Assembly (NCBI RefSeq): GCF_964340395.1
Contig: NC_135568.1
Coordinates: 19,595,210-19,630,209, forward strand
DNA: 35,000 nucleotides
Source: Glandiceps talaboti
Taxonomy: Eukaryota; Hemichordata; Enteropneusta; Spengelidae
Reading direction: 5' to 3'
Shown here: in pieces, positions 1 to 12,330 of the stretch
Numbering within the stretch: position 1 is the first letter of the stretch
Layout of the letters: each line of letters begins with the position of its first letter
Made by a program: the position numbers and the translations under genes
Notes under the pieces: generated by a model
Database searches by the model: none
Told to the model about the DNA's origin: nothing
The model's input: the letters and a program-made list of their open reading frames with translations, nothing else

Positions 1-480
1 AAATCTATTCTGTGTGTGTATATATATACTGTAGACCGGTGATATACTGGTACTAAATCTATTCTGTCTGCGTATAATATGGACTAGTGATATGCTGGTT
101 CTAAATCTAATGTGTTTGCATATACTATAGATAGGTGATATACTGATGTTAAATCTATTGTGATTGTTACAATGTATATACTATAGACCGGTGATATAGT
201 GATACTAAATCTATTCTGTCTGTGTATACTATAGACCAGTGATATGCTGGTTACAATGTATATACTATAGACCGGTGATATAGTGATACTAAATCTATTC
301 TGTCTGTGTATACTATAGACCAGTGATATGCTGGTTACAATGTATATACTATAGACCGGTGATAATAGTGATACTAAATCTATTTTGTGTTTAGTGTATA
401 CTATAGACAGGTGATATACCGGTAAATCAATTCTGTGTTTGAATATACTATAGACTGGTGATATAGTGATACTATTACTA
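1..480. repeat. Degenerate AT-rich minisatellite, 42/84-bp period
   Basis: Variants of a unit carrying ACTATAGACCGGTGATAT and CTAAATCTATTCTGTCTG repeat with indels. The word GTTACAATGTATATAC recurs at 166, 250 and 334, an exact 84-bp period made of two related half-units of about 42 bp. It grades directly into the homogeneous 60-bp array that follows and is probably its older, diverged edge. The array runs off the window start, so its true length is unknown. Confidence 0.9.
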
Positions 481-1122
481 AATCTATTGTGCTTAGTATA
501 TTCTATACTATAGACAGGTGATATAGTGATACTATTACTAAATCTATTGTGCTTAGTATATTCTATACTATAGACTGGTGATATAGTGATACTATTACTA
601 AATCTATTGTGCTTAGTATATTCTATACTATAGACTGGTGATATAGTGATACTATTACTAAATCTATTGTGCTTAGTATATTCTATACTATAGACTGGTG
701 ATATAGTGATACTATTACTAAATCTATTGTGCTTAGTATATTCTATACTATAGACTGGTGATATAGTGATACTATTACTAAATCTATTGTGCTTAGTATA
801 TTCTATACTATAGACAGGTGATATAGTGATACTATTACTAAATCTATTGTGCTTAGTATATTCTATACTATAGACAGGTGATATAGTGATACTATTACTA
901 AATCTATTGTGCTTAGTATATTCTATACTATAGACAGGTGATATAGTGATACTATTACTAAATCTATTGTGCTTAGTATATTCTATACTATAGACAGGTG
1001 ATATAGTGATACTATTACTAAATCTATTGTGCTTAGTATATTCTATACTATAGACAGGTGATATAGTGATACTATTACTAAATCTATTGTGCTTAGTATA
1101 TTCTATACTATAGACAGGTGAT
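481..1122. repeat. 60-bp minisatellite, about 11 near-identical copies
   Basis: The unit contains CTATTGTGCTTAGTATATTC and ACTATAGAC(A/T)GGTGATATAG and repeats with an exact 60-bp period. Copies differ almost only at one site, GACAGG versus GACTGG. The order is one A-type copy, four T-type copies, then six A-type copies, so copies were duplicated in blocks. Diverged remnants continue to about 1220. Confidence 0.95.
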
Positions 1123-1924
1123 ATTTTTTCTATTTTGTTTACTATAGATCAGTGATAGAGCAATACTAAATCTATATGTATGGTGTTTGTACATACTAAG
1201 ACCATTGATATACTGGTATTAAATCTACTTTGACCCAGTTTTACAAACATCACTTACATGTACGTGTTGCCATATCTGTGATAACACTGGAGTCCAATGC
1301 TTTGATTAAATATGACCTGATAGCAACATTGGTCCCCTGTTATATGCAAATCAAGTGTTACTAAGAAGATGCAGAGATAAAAAGTTCAACTTCAAGACAA
1401 TGCTATTGTTTCCTATCAGTACACTAAATCTATGGTTCAATGTATATTACATTGTACTTTAACTATCAATCCCTACATGTACACATGTGTGTAGTGTGCT
1501 CCCCAGGTTGGACTGCAAGAAAGGTGGCTAATTTGCATAGTGATTTGCATATACATACCATTGTAATTTGCATGATATTTGCATAATGATCAACATAATA
1601 TGCATGTCTTCAACACTGAAAACTTACACTGATGAGTGTTCATCACAATACTCTGATATGTTTATATTTTAACACATGCACACATGAACATTGGGATCAG
1701 TTCATTTCTCATGTGAAAGTAGTATTATAACATTGTCATGAAAAGACCTCTAAAACTCAAGGATTTTAGAACACATTTGAAGCATGACACACACCTGCCT
1801 AGTGTGGAGGCCTGGGTGGCAAGGGTGGTTATAGCACCATGCTTTCTCTAGAGTAGGGAGAACAAGTTGATGTAGTACAAATGTATATTTTACAGACTTT
1901 TTAGCACAACTGAACTGATAGGTG
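1123..1924. other. Unique AT-rich spacer, no gene seen
   Basis: The first 100 bp hold decayed copies of the 60-bp unit. The rest is AT-rich with frequent stops in all frames and no convincing exon. The notable content is a cluster of octamer motifs near 1531-1584, listed separately. Confidence 0.6.
1531..1584. promoter_or_regulatory. Cluster of four perfect POU octamers (ATTTGCAT)
   Basis: ATTTGCAT, the complement of the octamer ATGCAAAT bound by POU-domain factors, occurs at 1531-1538, 1543-1550, 1566-1573 and 1577-1584, all in the same orientation. A near-match ATATGCAT follows at about 1598. Four exact 8-mers in 54 bp is far more than base composition predicts. The region could be an enhancer-like homotypic cluster, or simply a decayed short tandem repeat. 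Function is inference. Confidence 0.4.
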
Positions 1925-2480
1925 TGTGTGTAAACAATTTAAAGTCAAAAACCACTAGACCAATTGCCATGATATTTGATGGGTATATTATCTTGGGTGT
2001 CTAGTTGGGAAATAGTTCAAATCAAAATGACCTTACCACCGATGTGTAATTTGGGTTAAAAAATATGATTTTTGGTAAAAAACTTAAACTTAAAAAACTA
2101 GAGGGCAGATTGTTCCGGAATTTAATTGGAACATACTTAGGGGTGTTTAGATTAATAATTGTTCATCACATTTTGATCTTATCAGTGATATGCAAATTAG
2201 GTATAAAATGTGTCTTTTTCGTCAAAAATCTATAATTTCAAAATTATTGAGCAGATTGGGTTGAACGTTGATGAGAACATTCATAGTAGTGTTTTGTTTA
2301 ATCCTCATCAGGTCAAATATGCCTAGCAACAGGATAATACCTTGAAAACTTGAAAGGGTAGGCAAATATAATAAAGATTCCAAAAATATATGCAAATATG
2401 CCTTGCAGCAAGACCACGCCCATACCAACAGCCAATGACAGTTGTGCTACAGCACCATTGGCAGTATTTCTAAAGAATGT
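1925..2480. mobile_element. Dispersed repeat of family C type (partial)
   Basis: The segment around 2170-2230 (GATATGCAAATTAGGTATAA followed by TTTTTCGTCAAAAA) matches a diverged copy at about 19650-19690. The segment 2370-2440 (ATATGCAAATATGCC, then a motif with AAGACCACGCCCATA and CAACAGCC) matches the tandem units at 22036-22440 and the fragment at 34930-35000. Four or more diverged occurrences in one window mark it as a dispersed family. I see no transposase or reverse-transcriptase coding. Boundaries are uncertain. Confidence 0.6.
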
Positions 2481-2616
2481 CATCTACTGTCTTCACCCAT
2501 TCTGTATAGTTGTTGAGTTATTATCTGGATGGTAGTATAGGTTTAAAATATATCTAACATTTCAATGATTTGTTGATGTAGTTCTACTTGTAAATCACAT
2601 GTTGTCTCCTTCAGAG

Positions 2617-2629
2617 TGACCTTTGACCT
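2617..2629. promoter_or_regulatory. DR1-type nuclear receptor site TGACCTTTGACCT
   Basis: Two perfect AGGTCA half-sites (read on the minus strand) are separated by one base, the direct-repeat-1 layout used by RXR heterodimers and HNF4. A similar DR1 with one weaker half occurs at 8365-8377. Such motifs also occur by chance or inside repeats, so activity is not shown. Confidence 0.3.
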
Positions 2630-2727
2630 TTGGTGCATGCATGTGACAAGGTATAGGGTGAGGTATTGACAATGGAAATTCCATTCATTGCCTGAATAGC
2701 TTTGTCTCAATTAAAGATTGCTACTAT

Positions 2728-2864
2728 GCTAGGTGTACATCTTTCACACAGAGTGAGTAACAGTGACTGTTTGCTAGGTGTACATCTATCAGACAGAATG
2801 AGTAACAGTGACTGTTTGCTAGGTGTACATCTATCACACAGAGTGAGTAACAGTGACTGTTGTT
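2728..2864. repeat. 45-bp tandem repeat, three copies
   Basis: GCTAGGTGTACATCT starts copies at 2728, 2773 and 2818, an exact 45-bp period. The copies differ at only a few bases. The unit is a multiple of three and so leaves the minus strand open for 60 codons, which explains the short open frame there. Confidence 0.9.
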
Positions 2865-4370
2865 TCTAGTCATACACATGTACTGTTGTAGTTCAGCAAT
2901 GCACATAGCATCTCATTTGTGTTTGGCAGTTTAGATGACAAATACAACCATTCAACCTGCCCAACTATTAATTTCATAATTGCTGTCATTAGGATTGGGT
3001 GACATAATTTGTATTGTACTAGTTGTAGAGTGCTTTCATAATGTTGGTAAAAGGTGATATTGATTGAAATCTGACCATGGGCATGAGGTAACAACATTTC
3101 TAGAAACCCGAAAATAAAGGTTTGAAGGTATGAATAAATATGTAAAGTCAGAAAATGCATCTTGTAAATATAAAATGAGTCATATAAGTTTTGTATTGAG
3201 AGGTGAACTGTATCAATTTTTAAAACATTACTCTTTAAAGCATATAACATGTTGTATCTATAGGTGAAATTTATTCAGAATAGTATAAAGTATAAACATG
3301 CCAGCAAACAGATATGTGTCAATGTCATTGAATACATTTAAAAAAATATTTCAAATAAATTTATTCGATACTTGTAACTTGTATATTATCATTATGATGG
3401 AATATAAAGTTTACTAAAGATGGGTGTTGGGTTGAGGGGGGTCTTGTACATACATTACTCACATCAGAGGAGGGGGGGGGAGACCTGTCATGTGATACAC
3501 TCTGTCGTTAGAACAATGCAGCTCATTCAAATCTTGACCAGTGCACTGAATACTTCTGGTTTCTGTGTCTCAGTGCTTGGAGAATGTGCCGTTTGCGAGT
3601 GTTATCAAGTCATCTGTAACATATTTTTTTTACATTTTTTAGTAAAGGTCAATTAATTTGCAGAATTCACTGACTCTACGCGATTTAGGACCTTGGATAG
3701 TTCCATTTCCTCATACGTACTCAGCCCAGGCTACCATACCGTATTATTGGGTACATACCAAGTACTAGAATATCAACGTGCATGCACGTGGAGTGTAGTA
3801 CGACACAAAGGAAATAAATAAATAAAAAGAATATATAACCACAGAGAAGTTTTCTTACTTGTCTGTTTTATAACCAACATTTGTTTGAATCAATGTAACT
3901 GTCTAAACTTATTCTATGTTGAGGAACCCTAGGTAAACATGAGTCGTGAGTACGCTAGCGATGAACCCTGGTGATGAACAACATATACAGTAGGCGTACA
4001 CTGCGATAACCCAATATAACACTGTGTAGGTGTACAAAGCTACACTGTGTTGTGTGCTGGACTACCGCTTTGCAAAGTCTTCGAATTTGTATTCACTTAG
4101 ATCAGCTTAGTTCTTCTTTCAATAGGACAATTCCTGCTGTATTTTCTTCAAACACAGTCCCTATAGCCAGATCAATATTTCAAGAAAGAGCAAATTAACG
4201 AAATCTATCATTTTCACCCATGTAGGGAAATGAACAATGTTATTGTTAAGGCAGTTTGACATGATTGTTGATTGCTTCACATCAAATTTGAGAAAATATT
4301 CACAAATACGCTCAAATTTGTTAAAAAACGGAAGATATTCAAAAGTAGTGTAGCAGGGTCACGCCCTACT
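2865..4370. other. Mostly unique spacer, no confident gene
   Basis: Mixed AT-rich sequence. Short open frames (for example 2870-3250 minus and 3420-3656 plus) lack splice sites, family motifs or conserved-looking composition. A 14-bp perfect palindrome ACGTGCATGCACGT at 3776-3789 overlaps a CACGTG E-box. A well-placed start at 3939 reads only eleven codons (MSREYASDEPW) before a stop that overlaps a possible GTGATG donor; this could be a tiny first exon, but the support is very weak. On the minus strand a good donor (AAGTAAGAAAA-like, near 3860) has no convincing acceptor partner. Confidence 0.5.
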
Positions 4371-4515
4371 CCAGTCAAACCGTATTTTTGACCAGTATCC
4401 CTCCCCCCTAACTCACTCCAGTCAAACCGTATTTTTGACCAGTATCCCTCCCCCCAACTCACTCCAGTCAAACCGTATTTTTGACCAGTATCCCTCCCCC
4501 CCCCCCCAACTCACA
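4371..4515. repeat. 46/47-bp tandem repeat, three copies with C-tracts
   Basis: CCAGTCAAACCGTATTTTTG starts copies at 4371, 4418 and 4464. Each copy ends in a C-run that lengthens from about 6 to 12, consistent with replication slippage in the last copy. Confidence 0.9.
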
Positions 4516-5204
4516 TGATAAGGTTCTACATTTGAATGAAGAGAAAACATAGCACCCTTATTTGACTGATTAAACAAATATCCCTAAGTTTATCCCAAAT
4601 AGCCATAGTGTCCTTGAAATTAGGACAAGGTGGTTTCACACACATGGAGTCCCAGAAAAAGAAGACCAAAATGATCTCATGATATGAGACTTGCTATATA
4701 TCTTAGTATTAAGGACTTCAAAAACTCGCGAGAGTTTGTGACGTCATTACCCACCATGTTGGAATTTTGTATACAGGCGCCCTGGTCAAACTTTGCGATA
4801 TACGATGGCCAACTATTAATTCAAAGTGTTTTCAGAGTAAATTTGAACATAAAACTAATGATCGCAGACACAGCATCCCCACTTTATCAAAAGGTATACA
4901 AGTCTGTTATACATTTTTTGACGACGTTAAAGAATACAAGTAAAAAATCTACATGTTTGCCATGTAATTCATGTAATCATAGACAGTGGAGGGGAAACAC
5001 TTTATCACATGGCACATCGGTGTCACTTTACTTCAGAATAGGTGTGAATGATCGTTTGTTTTAAGACATTTGTTCCAGGGTACCGTGTCCTGCTAAAACC
5101 CACCATGGAGAATACTGCTTATACATCATGGCACAGTGATAGGAAAAAGAGCACAGCTACAAAAGTATGTACCAGCTGTGTGCCTCATAGCCCCATTACA
5201 GGGT
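4516..5204 (+). other. Unique segment with promoter-like motifs and a 126-codon open frame
   Basis: An open frame runs 4684-5064. Its second methionine, at 4756, has a strong Kozak context (CCACCATGT). I do not recognise the product, and no domain, signal peptide or clear membrane segment is evident. The stretch is less AT-rich than its surroundings and contains CTCGCGAG and a full CRE just upstream of that methionine, so a small gene or a first exon is possible. No convincing splice donor was found inside. A spurious frame is equally likely. Confidence 0.25.
4725..4746. promoter_or_regulatory. CTCGCGAG palindrome plus CRE (TGACGTCA)
   Basis: CTCGCGAG lies at 4725-4732 and a perfect cyclic-AMP response element TGACGTCA at 4739-4746, only six bases apart. 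The first resembles the TCTCGCGAGA core-promoter motif known from TATA-less animal promoters; the second is the CREB/ATF site. Both contain CpG, which is rare in this window. Promoter function is inferred. Confidence 0.35.
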
Positions 5205-5414
5205 ACATTTTTCCACAGCCCAGGTACATGGTTGTGAAAATATGACTGTTGCATGGATGTGGAATACCACCTCTGTGCCACGATTTTTTTCACATACCAG
5301 TACCATACATGTAGCTGTGTACTGCGCACCTCACACACAGTTGTGCATATCCATGTAACAGCTATGGTGGAATAATACCTAGTAGCAACCCTGTTGTCCA
5401 TATCTGACTAGCAT
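5205..5414. repeat. Diverged edge of the 49/54-bp minisatellite
   Basis: Fragments such as AGGTACATGG, GGAATACCAC and CATGTAACAGCTATGG match pieces of the following array in the same order but with many substitutions and indels. The repeat decays outward here, as expected at the edge of a tandem array. Confidence 0.6.
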
Positions 5415-8312
5415 TGCTCACATAACTGGTACATGGCTGTGGGAAATACCACGTACAGCTGTGCTCACGTAACTGGTACATGGCTATGGGAAATACCTAT
5501 GTTACAGCTATGCTCACATACAGTAACTGGTACATGGCTATGGGAAATACCTATGTTACAGCTATGCTAACATAACTGGTACATGGCTGTGGGAAATACC
5601 TATGTTACAGCTATGCTCACATAACTGGTACATGGCTGTGGGAAATACCTATGTTACAACTATGCTCACATAACTGGTACATGGCTGTGGGAAATACCTA
5701 TGTTACAGCTATGCTAACATAACTGGTACATGGCTGTGGGAAATACCTATGTTACAACTATGCTCACATAACTGATACATGGCTATGGGAAATACCTATG
5801 TTACAGCTATGCTCACATACAGTAACTGATACATGGCTATGGGAAATACCTATGTTACAGCTATGCTCACATACAGTAACTGGTACATGGCTATGCGAAA
5901 TACCTATGTTACAGCTATGCTCACATAACTGGTACATGGCTGTGGGAAATACCTATGTTACAACTATGCTCACATAACTGGTACATGGCTGTGGGAAATA
6001 CCTATGTTACAGCTATGCTCACATACAGTAACTGATACATGGCTATGGGAAATACCTATGTTACAGCTATGCTCACATACAGTAACTGATACATGGCTAT
6101 GGGAAATACCTATGTTACAGCTATGCTCACATACAGTAACTGATACATGGCTATGGGAAATACCTATGTTACAGCTATGCTCACATACAGTAACTGATAC
6201 ATGGCTATGGGAAATACCTATGTTACAGCTATGCTCACATACAGTAACTGATACATGGCTATGGGAAATACCTATGTTACAGCTATGCTCACATACAGTA
6301 ACTGGTACATGGCTATGGGAAATACCTATGTTACAGCTATGCTAACATAACTGGTACATGGCTGTGGGAAATACCTATGTTACAGCTATGCTCACATAAC
6401 TGGTACATGGCTGTGGGAAATACCTATGTTACAACTATGCTCACATAACTGGTACATGGCTGTGGGAAATACCTATGTTACAGCTATGCTAACATAACTG
6501 GTACATGGCTGTGGGAAATACCTATGTTACAACTATGCTCACATAACTGATACATGGCTATGGGAAATACCTATGTTACAGCTATGCTCACATACAGTAA
6601 CTGATACATGGCTATGGGAAATACCTATGTTACAGCTATGCTCACATACAGTAACTGGTACATGGCTATGCGAAATACCTATGTTACAGCTATGCTAACA
6701 TAACTGGTACATGGCTGTGGGAAATACCTATGTTACAACTATGCTCACATAACTGGTACATGGCTGTGGGAAATACCTATGTTACAGCTATGCTCACATA
6801 CAGTAACTGATACATGGCTATGGGAAATACCTATGTTACAGCTATGCTCACATACAGTAACTGATACATGGCTATGGGAAATACCTATGTTACAGCTATG
6901 CTCACATACAGTAACTGATACATGGCTATGGGAAATACCTATGTTACAGCTATGCTCACATACAGTAACTGATACATGGCTATGGGAAATACCTATGTTA
7001 CAGCTATGCTCACATACAGTAACTGATACATGGCTATGGGAAATACCTATGTTACAGCTATGCTCACATACAGTAACTGGTACATGGCTGTGGGAAATAC
7101 CTATGTTACAGCTATGCTCACATACAGTAACTGGTACATGGCTATGGGAAATACCTATGTTACAACTATGCTCACATACAGTAACTGGTACATGGCTATG
7201 GGAAATACCTATGTTACAGCTATGCTCACATACAGTAACTGGTACATGGCTATGGGAAATACCTATGTTACAACTATGCTCACATACAGTAACTGGTACA
7301 TGGCTATGGGAAATACCTATGTTACAGCTATGCTCACATACAGTAACTGGTACATGGCTATGGGAAATACCTATGTTACAGCTATGCTCACATAACTGGT
7401 ACATGGCTGTGGGAAATACCTATGTTACAACTATGCTCACATAACTGGTACATGGCTGTGGGAAATACCTATGTTACAACTATGCTCACATAACTGATAC
7501 ATGGCTATGGGAAATACCTATGTTACAGCTATGCTCACATACAGTAACTGGTACATGGCTATGCGAAATACCTAAGTTACAGCTATGCTAACATAACTGG
7601 TACATGGCTGTGGGAAATACCTATGTTACAACTATGCTCACATAACTGGTACATGGCTATGGGAAATACCTATGTTACAGCTATACTCACATAGCTGGTA
7701 CATGGCTATGGGAAATACCTATGTTACAGCTATGCTCACATACAGTAACTGGTACATGGCTATGCGAAATACCTATGTTACAGCTATGCTAACATAACTG
7801 GTACATGGCTGTGGGAAATACCTATGTTACAACTATGCTCACATAACTGGTGCATGGCTATGGGAAATACCTATGTTACAACTATGCTCACATAACTGGT
7901 ACATGGCTATGGGAAATACCTATGTTACAGCTATGCTCACATAACTGGTACATGGCTATGGGAAATACCTATGTTACAGCTATGCTCACATACAGTAACT
8001 GGTACATGGCTATGCGAAATACCTATGTTACAGCTATGCTCACATAACTGGTACATGGCTATGCGAAATACCTATGTTACAGCTATGCTCACATAACTGG
8101 TACATGGCTATGGGAAATACCTATGTTACAGCTATGCTCACATACAGTAACTGGTACATGGCTATGGGAAATACCTATGTTACAGCTATGCTCACATACA
8201 GTAACTGGTACATGGCTGTGGGAAATACCTATGTTACAGCTATGCTCACATACAGTAACTGGTACATGGCTATGCGAAATACCTATGTTATAGCTACATC
8301 AGTACATGTATG
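5415..8312. repeat. 49/54-bp minisatellite, over 50 copies, with a 775-bp higher-order repeat
   Basis: The unit contains ACTGGTACATGGCTATGGG and AATACCTATGTTACAGCTATG. Two length classes alternate: 49 bp, and 54 bp with an extra CAGTA. Stretches made only of 54-bp units (18 codons) stay open on both strands, giving frames of 113-221 codons that repeat TVTDTWLWEIPMLQLCSH; the 49-bp units break these frames. The block 5477-6314 recurs at 6252-7089 with a fixed 775-bp offset and one visible mismatch. The array ends in a decayed copy near 8300. Confidence 0.95.
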
Positions 8313-8472
8313 CTCACATAGTTTAAATGTCTATAACCCAAAGGTCAGCTTTCTTTCCATATTTTGACCTTTGACTTTGATCTGCATATTCAAGGTCAAA
8401 TAACAAATTGGTGAATAAATTGTGAAATTTTGTATCTGGAGATGCCATTCAGATTAGCATAATTTAAGCTTA
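8313..8472. other. Spacer between two arrays, with DR1-like motifs
   Basis: This 160-bp stretch separates the 49/54-bp and 30-bp arrays. It contains AAGGTCA near 8341, a DR1-like TGACCTTTGACTT at 8365-8377 and AAGGTCAAA near 8392. No gene is seen. Confidence 0.5.
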
Positions 8473-11400
8473 CCATAAAACATACAAGTTTGGAACTATG
8501 TCTTATAAAACATACAAGTTGGTGACTATGTCTTATAAAACATACAAGTTGGTGACTATGTCTTATAAAACATACAAGTTGGTGACTATGTCTTATAAAA
8601 CATACAAGTTGGGGACTATGTCTTATAAAACTTATAAGTTGGTGACTATGTCTTATAAAACATACAAGTTGGGGACTATGTCTTATAAAACATACAAGTT
8701 GGGGACTATGTCTTATAAAACATACAAGTTGGGGACTATGTCTTATAAAACATACAAGTTGGGAACTATGTCTTATAAAACTTATAAGTTGGGGACTATG
8801 TCTTATAAAACTTACAAGTTGGGAACTATGTCTTATAAAACATACAAGTTGGTGACTATGTCTTATAAAACATACAAGTTGGTGACTATGTCTTATAAAA
8901 CATACAAGTTGGGGACTATGTCTTATAAAACTTATAAGTTGGTGACTATGTCTTATAAAACATACAAGTTGGGGACTATGTCTTATAAAACATACAAGTT
9001 GGGGACTATGTCTTATAAAACATACAAGTTTGGAACTATGTCTTATAAAACTTACAAGTTGGGACTATGTCTTATAAAACTTACAAGTTTGGAACTATGT
9101 CTTATAAAACATACAAGTTGGTGACTATGTCTTATAAAACTTACAAGTTGGGGACTATGTCTTATAAAACATACAAGTTGGTGACTATGTCTTATAAAAC
9201 ATACAAGTTGGGGACTATGTCTTATAAAACATACAAGTTGGGGACTATGTCTTATAAAACTTATAAGTTTGGAACTATGTCTTATAAAACTTACAAGTTG
9301 GGAACTATGTCTTATAAAACTTACAAGTTGGGAACTATGTCTTATAAAACTTACAAGTTGGGGACGATGTCTTATAAAACATACAAGTTGGGGACTATGT
9401 CTTATAAAACATACAAGTTGGGACTATGTCTTATAAAACATACAAGTTAGGGACTATGTCTTATAAAACTTATAAGTTGGGGACTATGTCTTATAAAACT
9501 TATAAGTTGGGGACTATGTCTTATAAAACATACAAGTTGGGGACTATGTCTTATAAAACATATAAGTTGGGAACTATGTCTTATAAAACATACAAGTTAG
9601 GGACTATGTCTTATAAAACTTATAAGTTGGGGACTATGTCTTATAAAACATACAAGTTGGGGACTATGTCTTATAAAACATACAAGTTGGGGACTATGTC
9701 TTATAAAACTTATAAGTTGGGGACTATGTCTTATAAAACTTACAAGTTGGGAACTATGTCTTATAAAACATACAAGTTGGGACTATGTCTTATAAAACTT
9801 ACAAGTTGGGGACTATGTCTTATAAAACTTATAAGTTGGGGACTATGTCTTATAAAACTTATAAGTTGGGGACTATGTCTTATAAAACATACAAGTTTGG
9901 AACTATGTCTTATAAAACATACAAGTTGGGGACTATGTCTTATAAAACTTATAAGTTGGGGACTATGTCTTATAAAACTTATAAGTTGGGGACTATGTCT
10001 TATAAAACATACAAGTTGGGGACTATGTCTATAAAACATATAAGTTGGGGACTATGTCTTATAAAACATACAAGTTGGGGACTATGTCTTATAAAACTTA
10101 TAAGTTGGGGACTATGTCTTATAAAACTTATAAGTTGGGGACTATGTCTTATAAAACATACAAGTTTGGAACTATGTCTTATAAAACATACAAGTTGGGG
10201 ACTATGTCTTATAAAACATACAAGTTGGGGACTATGTCTTATAAAACTTATAAGTTGGGGACTATGTCTTATAAAACATACAAGTTGGGGACTATGTCTA
10301 TAAAACATATAAGTTGGGGACTATGTCTTATAAAACATACAAGTTGGGGACTATGTCTTATAAAACATACAAGTTTGGAACTATGTCTTATAAAACATAC
10401 AAGTTGGGGACTATGTCTTATAAAACTTACAAGTTGGGGACTATGTCTTATAAAACATACAAGTTGGTGACTATGTCTTATAAAACATACAAGTTGGGGA
10501 CTATGTCTTATAAAACTTATAAGTTGGGGACTATGTCTTATAAAACTTATAAGTTGGGGACTATGTCTTATAAAACTTATAAGTTGGGAACTATGTCTTA
10601 TAAAACTTATAAGTTGGGGACTATGTCTTATAAAACATACAAGTTGGTGACTATGTCTTATAAAACATACAAGTTGGGGACTATGTCTTATAAAACATAC
10701 AAGTTGGGGACTATGTCTTATAAAACTTATAAGTTGGGGACTATGTCTTATAAAACATACAAGTTGGGGACTATGTCTATAAAACATATAAGTTGGGGAC
10801 TATGTCTTATAAAACATACAAGTTGGGGACTATGTCTTATAAAACTTATAAGTTGGGGACTATGTCTTATAAAACATACAAGTTGGTGACTATGTCTTAT
10901 AAAACATACAAGTTGGGGACTATGTCTTATAAAACATACAAGTTGGGGACTATGTCTTATAAAACTTATAAGTTGGGGACTATGTCTTATAAAACATACA
11001 AGTTGGGGACTATGTCTATAAAACATATAAGTTGGGGACTATGTCTTATAAAACATACAAGTTGGGGACTATGTCTTATAAAACATACAAGTTTGGAACT
11101 ATGTCTTATAAAACATACAAGTTGGGGACTATGTCTTATAAAACTTACAAGTTGGGGACTATGTCTTATAAAACATACAAGTTGGGGACTATGTCTTATA
11201 AAACATACAAGTTTGGAACTATGTCTTATAAAACTTATAAGTTGGGGACTATGTCTTATAAAACTTATAAGTTGGGGACTATGTCTTATAAAACTTACAA
11301 GTTGGGAACTATGTCTTATAAAACATACAAGTTGGGGACTATGTCTTATAAAACATACAAGTTTGGAACTATGTCTTATAAAACATACAAGTTGGGGACT

Positions 11401-12330
11401 ATGTCTTATAAAACATACAAGTTGGGGACTATGTCTTATAAAACATACAAGTTGGTGACTATGTCTTATAAAACATACAAGTTGGGGACTATGTCTTATA
11501 AAACTTATAAGTTGGTGACTATGTCTTATAAAACTTATAAGTTGGGGACTATGTCTTATAAAACTTATAATTTGGGGACTATGTCTTATAAAACATACAA
11601 GTTGGGAACTATGTCTTATAAAACTTATAAGTTGGGGACTATGTCTTATAAAACATACAAGTTGGGGACTATGTCTTATAAAACTTACAAGTTGGGGACT
11701 ATGTCTTATAAAACATACAAGTTGGGGACTATGTCTTATAAAACTTATAAGTTGGGGACTATGTCTTATAAAACATACAAGTTGGTGACTGTCTTATAAA
11801 ACATACAAGTTGGGACTATGTCTTATAAAACATACAAGTTTGGAACTATGTCTTATAAAACTTATAAGTTGGGAACTATGTCTTATAAAACATACAAGTT
11901 GGTGACTATGTCTTATAAAACATACAAGTTGGGGACTATGTCTTATAAAACTTACAAGTTGGGGACTATGTCTTATAAAACATACAAGTTGGGACTATGT
12001 CTTATAAAACATACAAGTTGGGGACTATGTCTTATAAAACTTACAAGTTGGGGACTATGTCTTATAAAACATACAAGTTGGGACTATGTCTTATAAAACT
12101 TACAAGTTGGGGACTATGTCTTATAAAACTTACAAGTTGGGGACTATGTCTTATAAAACTTACAAGTTGGGGACTATGTCTTATAAAACTTATAAGTTGG
12201 GGACTATGTCTTATAAAACTTACAAGTTGGGGACTATGTCTTATAAAACATACAAGTTGGGGACTATGTCTTATAAAACATACAAGTTGGGGACTATGTC
12301 TTATAAAACATACAAGTTGGGGACTATGCA
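8473..12330. repeat. 30-bp minisatellite, about 128 copies
   Basis: The unit is GGGGACTATGTCTTATAAAA followed by CATACAAGTT, CTTATAAGTT or CTTACAAGTT. The G-run varies as GGGGAC, GGTGAC, GGGAAC or TTTGGAAC. Because 30 is ten codons, long frames repeat MSYKTYKLGT on the plus strand and a different decapeptide on the minus strand. Single-base losses (for example near 9060, 9420, 9780, 10030, 10300, 10780, 11018 and 11990) shift the frame repeatedly with no compensation, so it is not a gene. Each unit carries a TATAAAA word. A 29-bp variant unit marks higher-order blocks. Confidence 0.97.

Noticed and set aside
6004-8367. Frames of 65-221 codons over the 49/54-bp array
   Set aside because: Open only where all units are 54 bp (18 codons), and broken by each 49-bp unit. 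Both strands are open, so this is a product of unit length.
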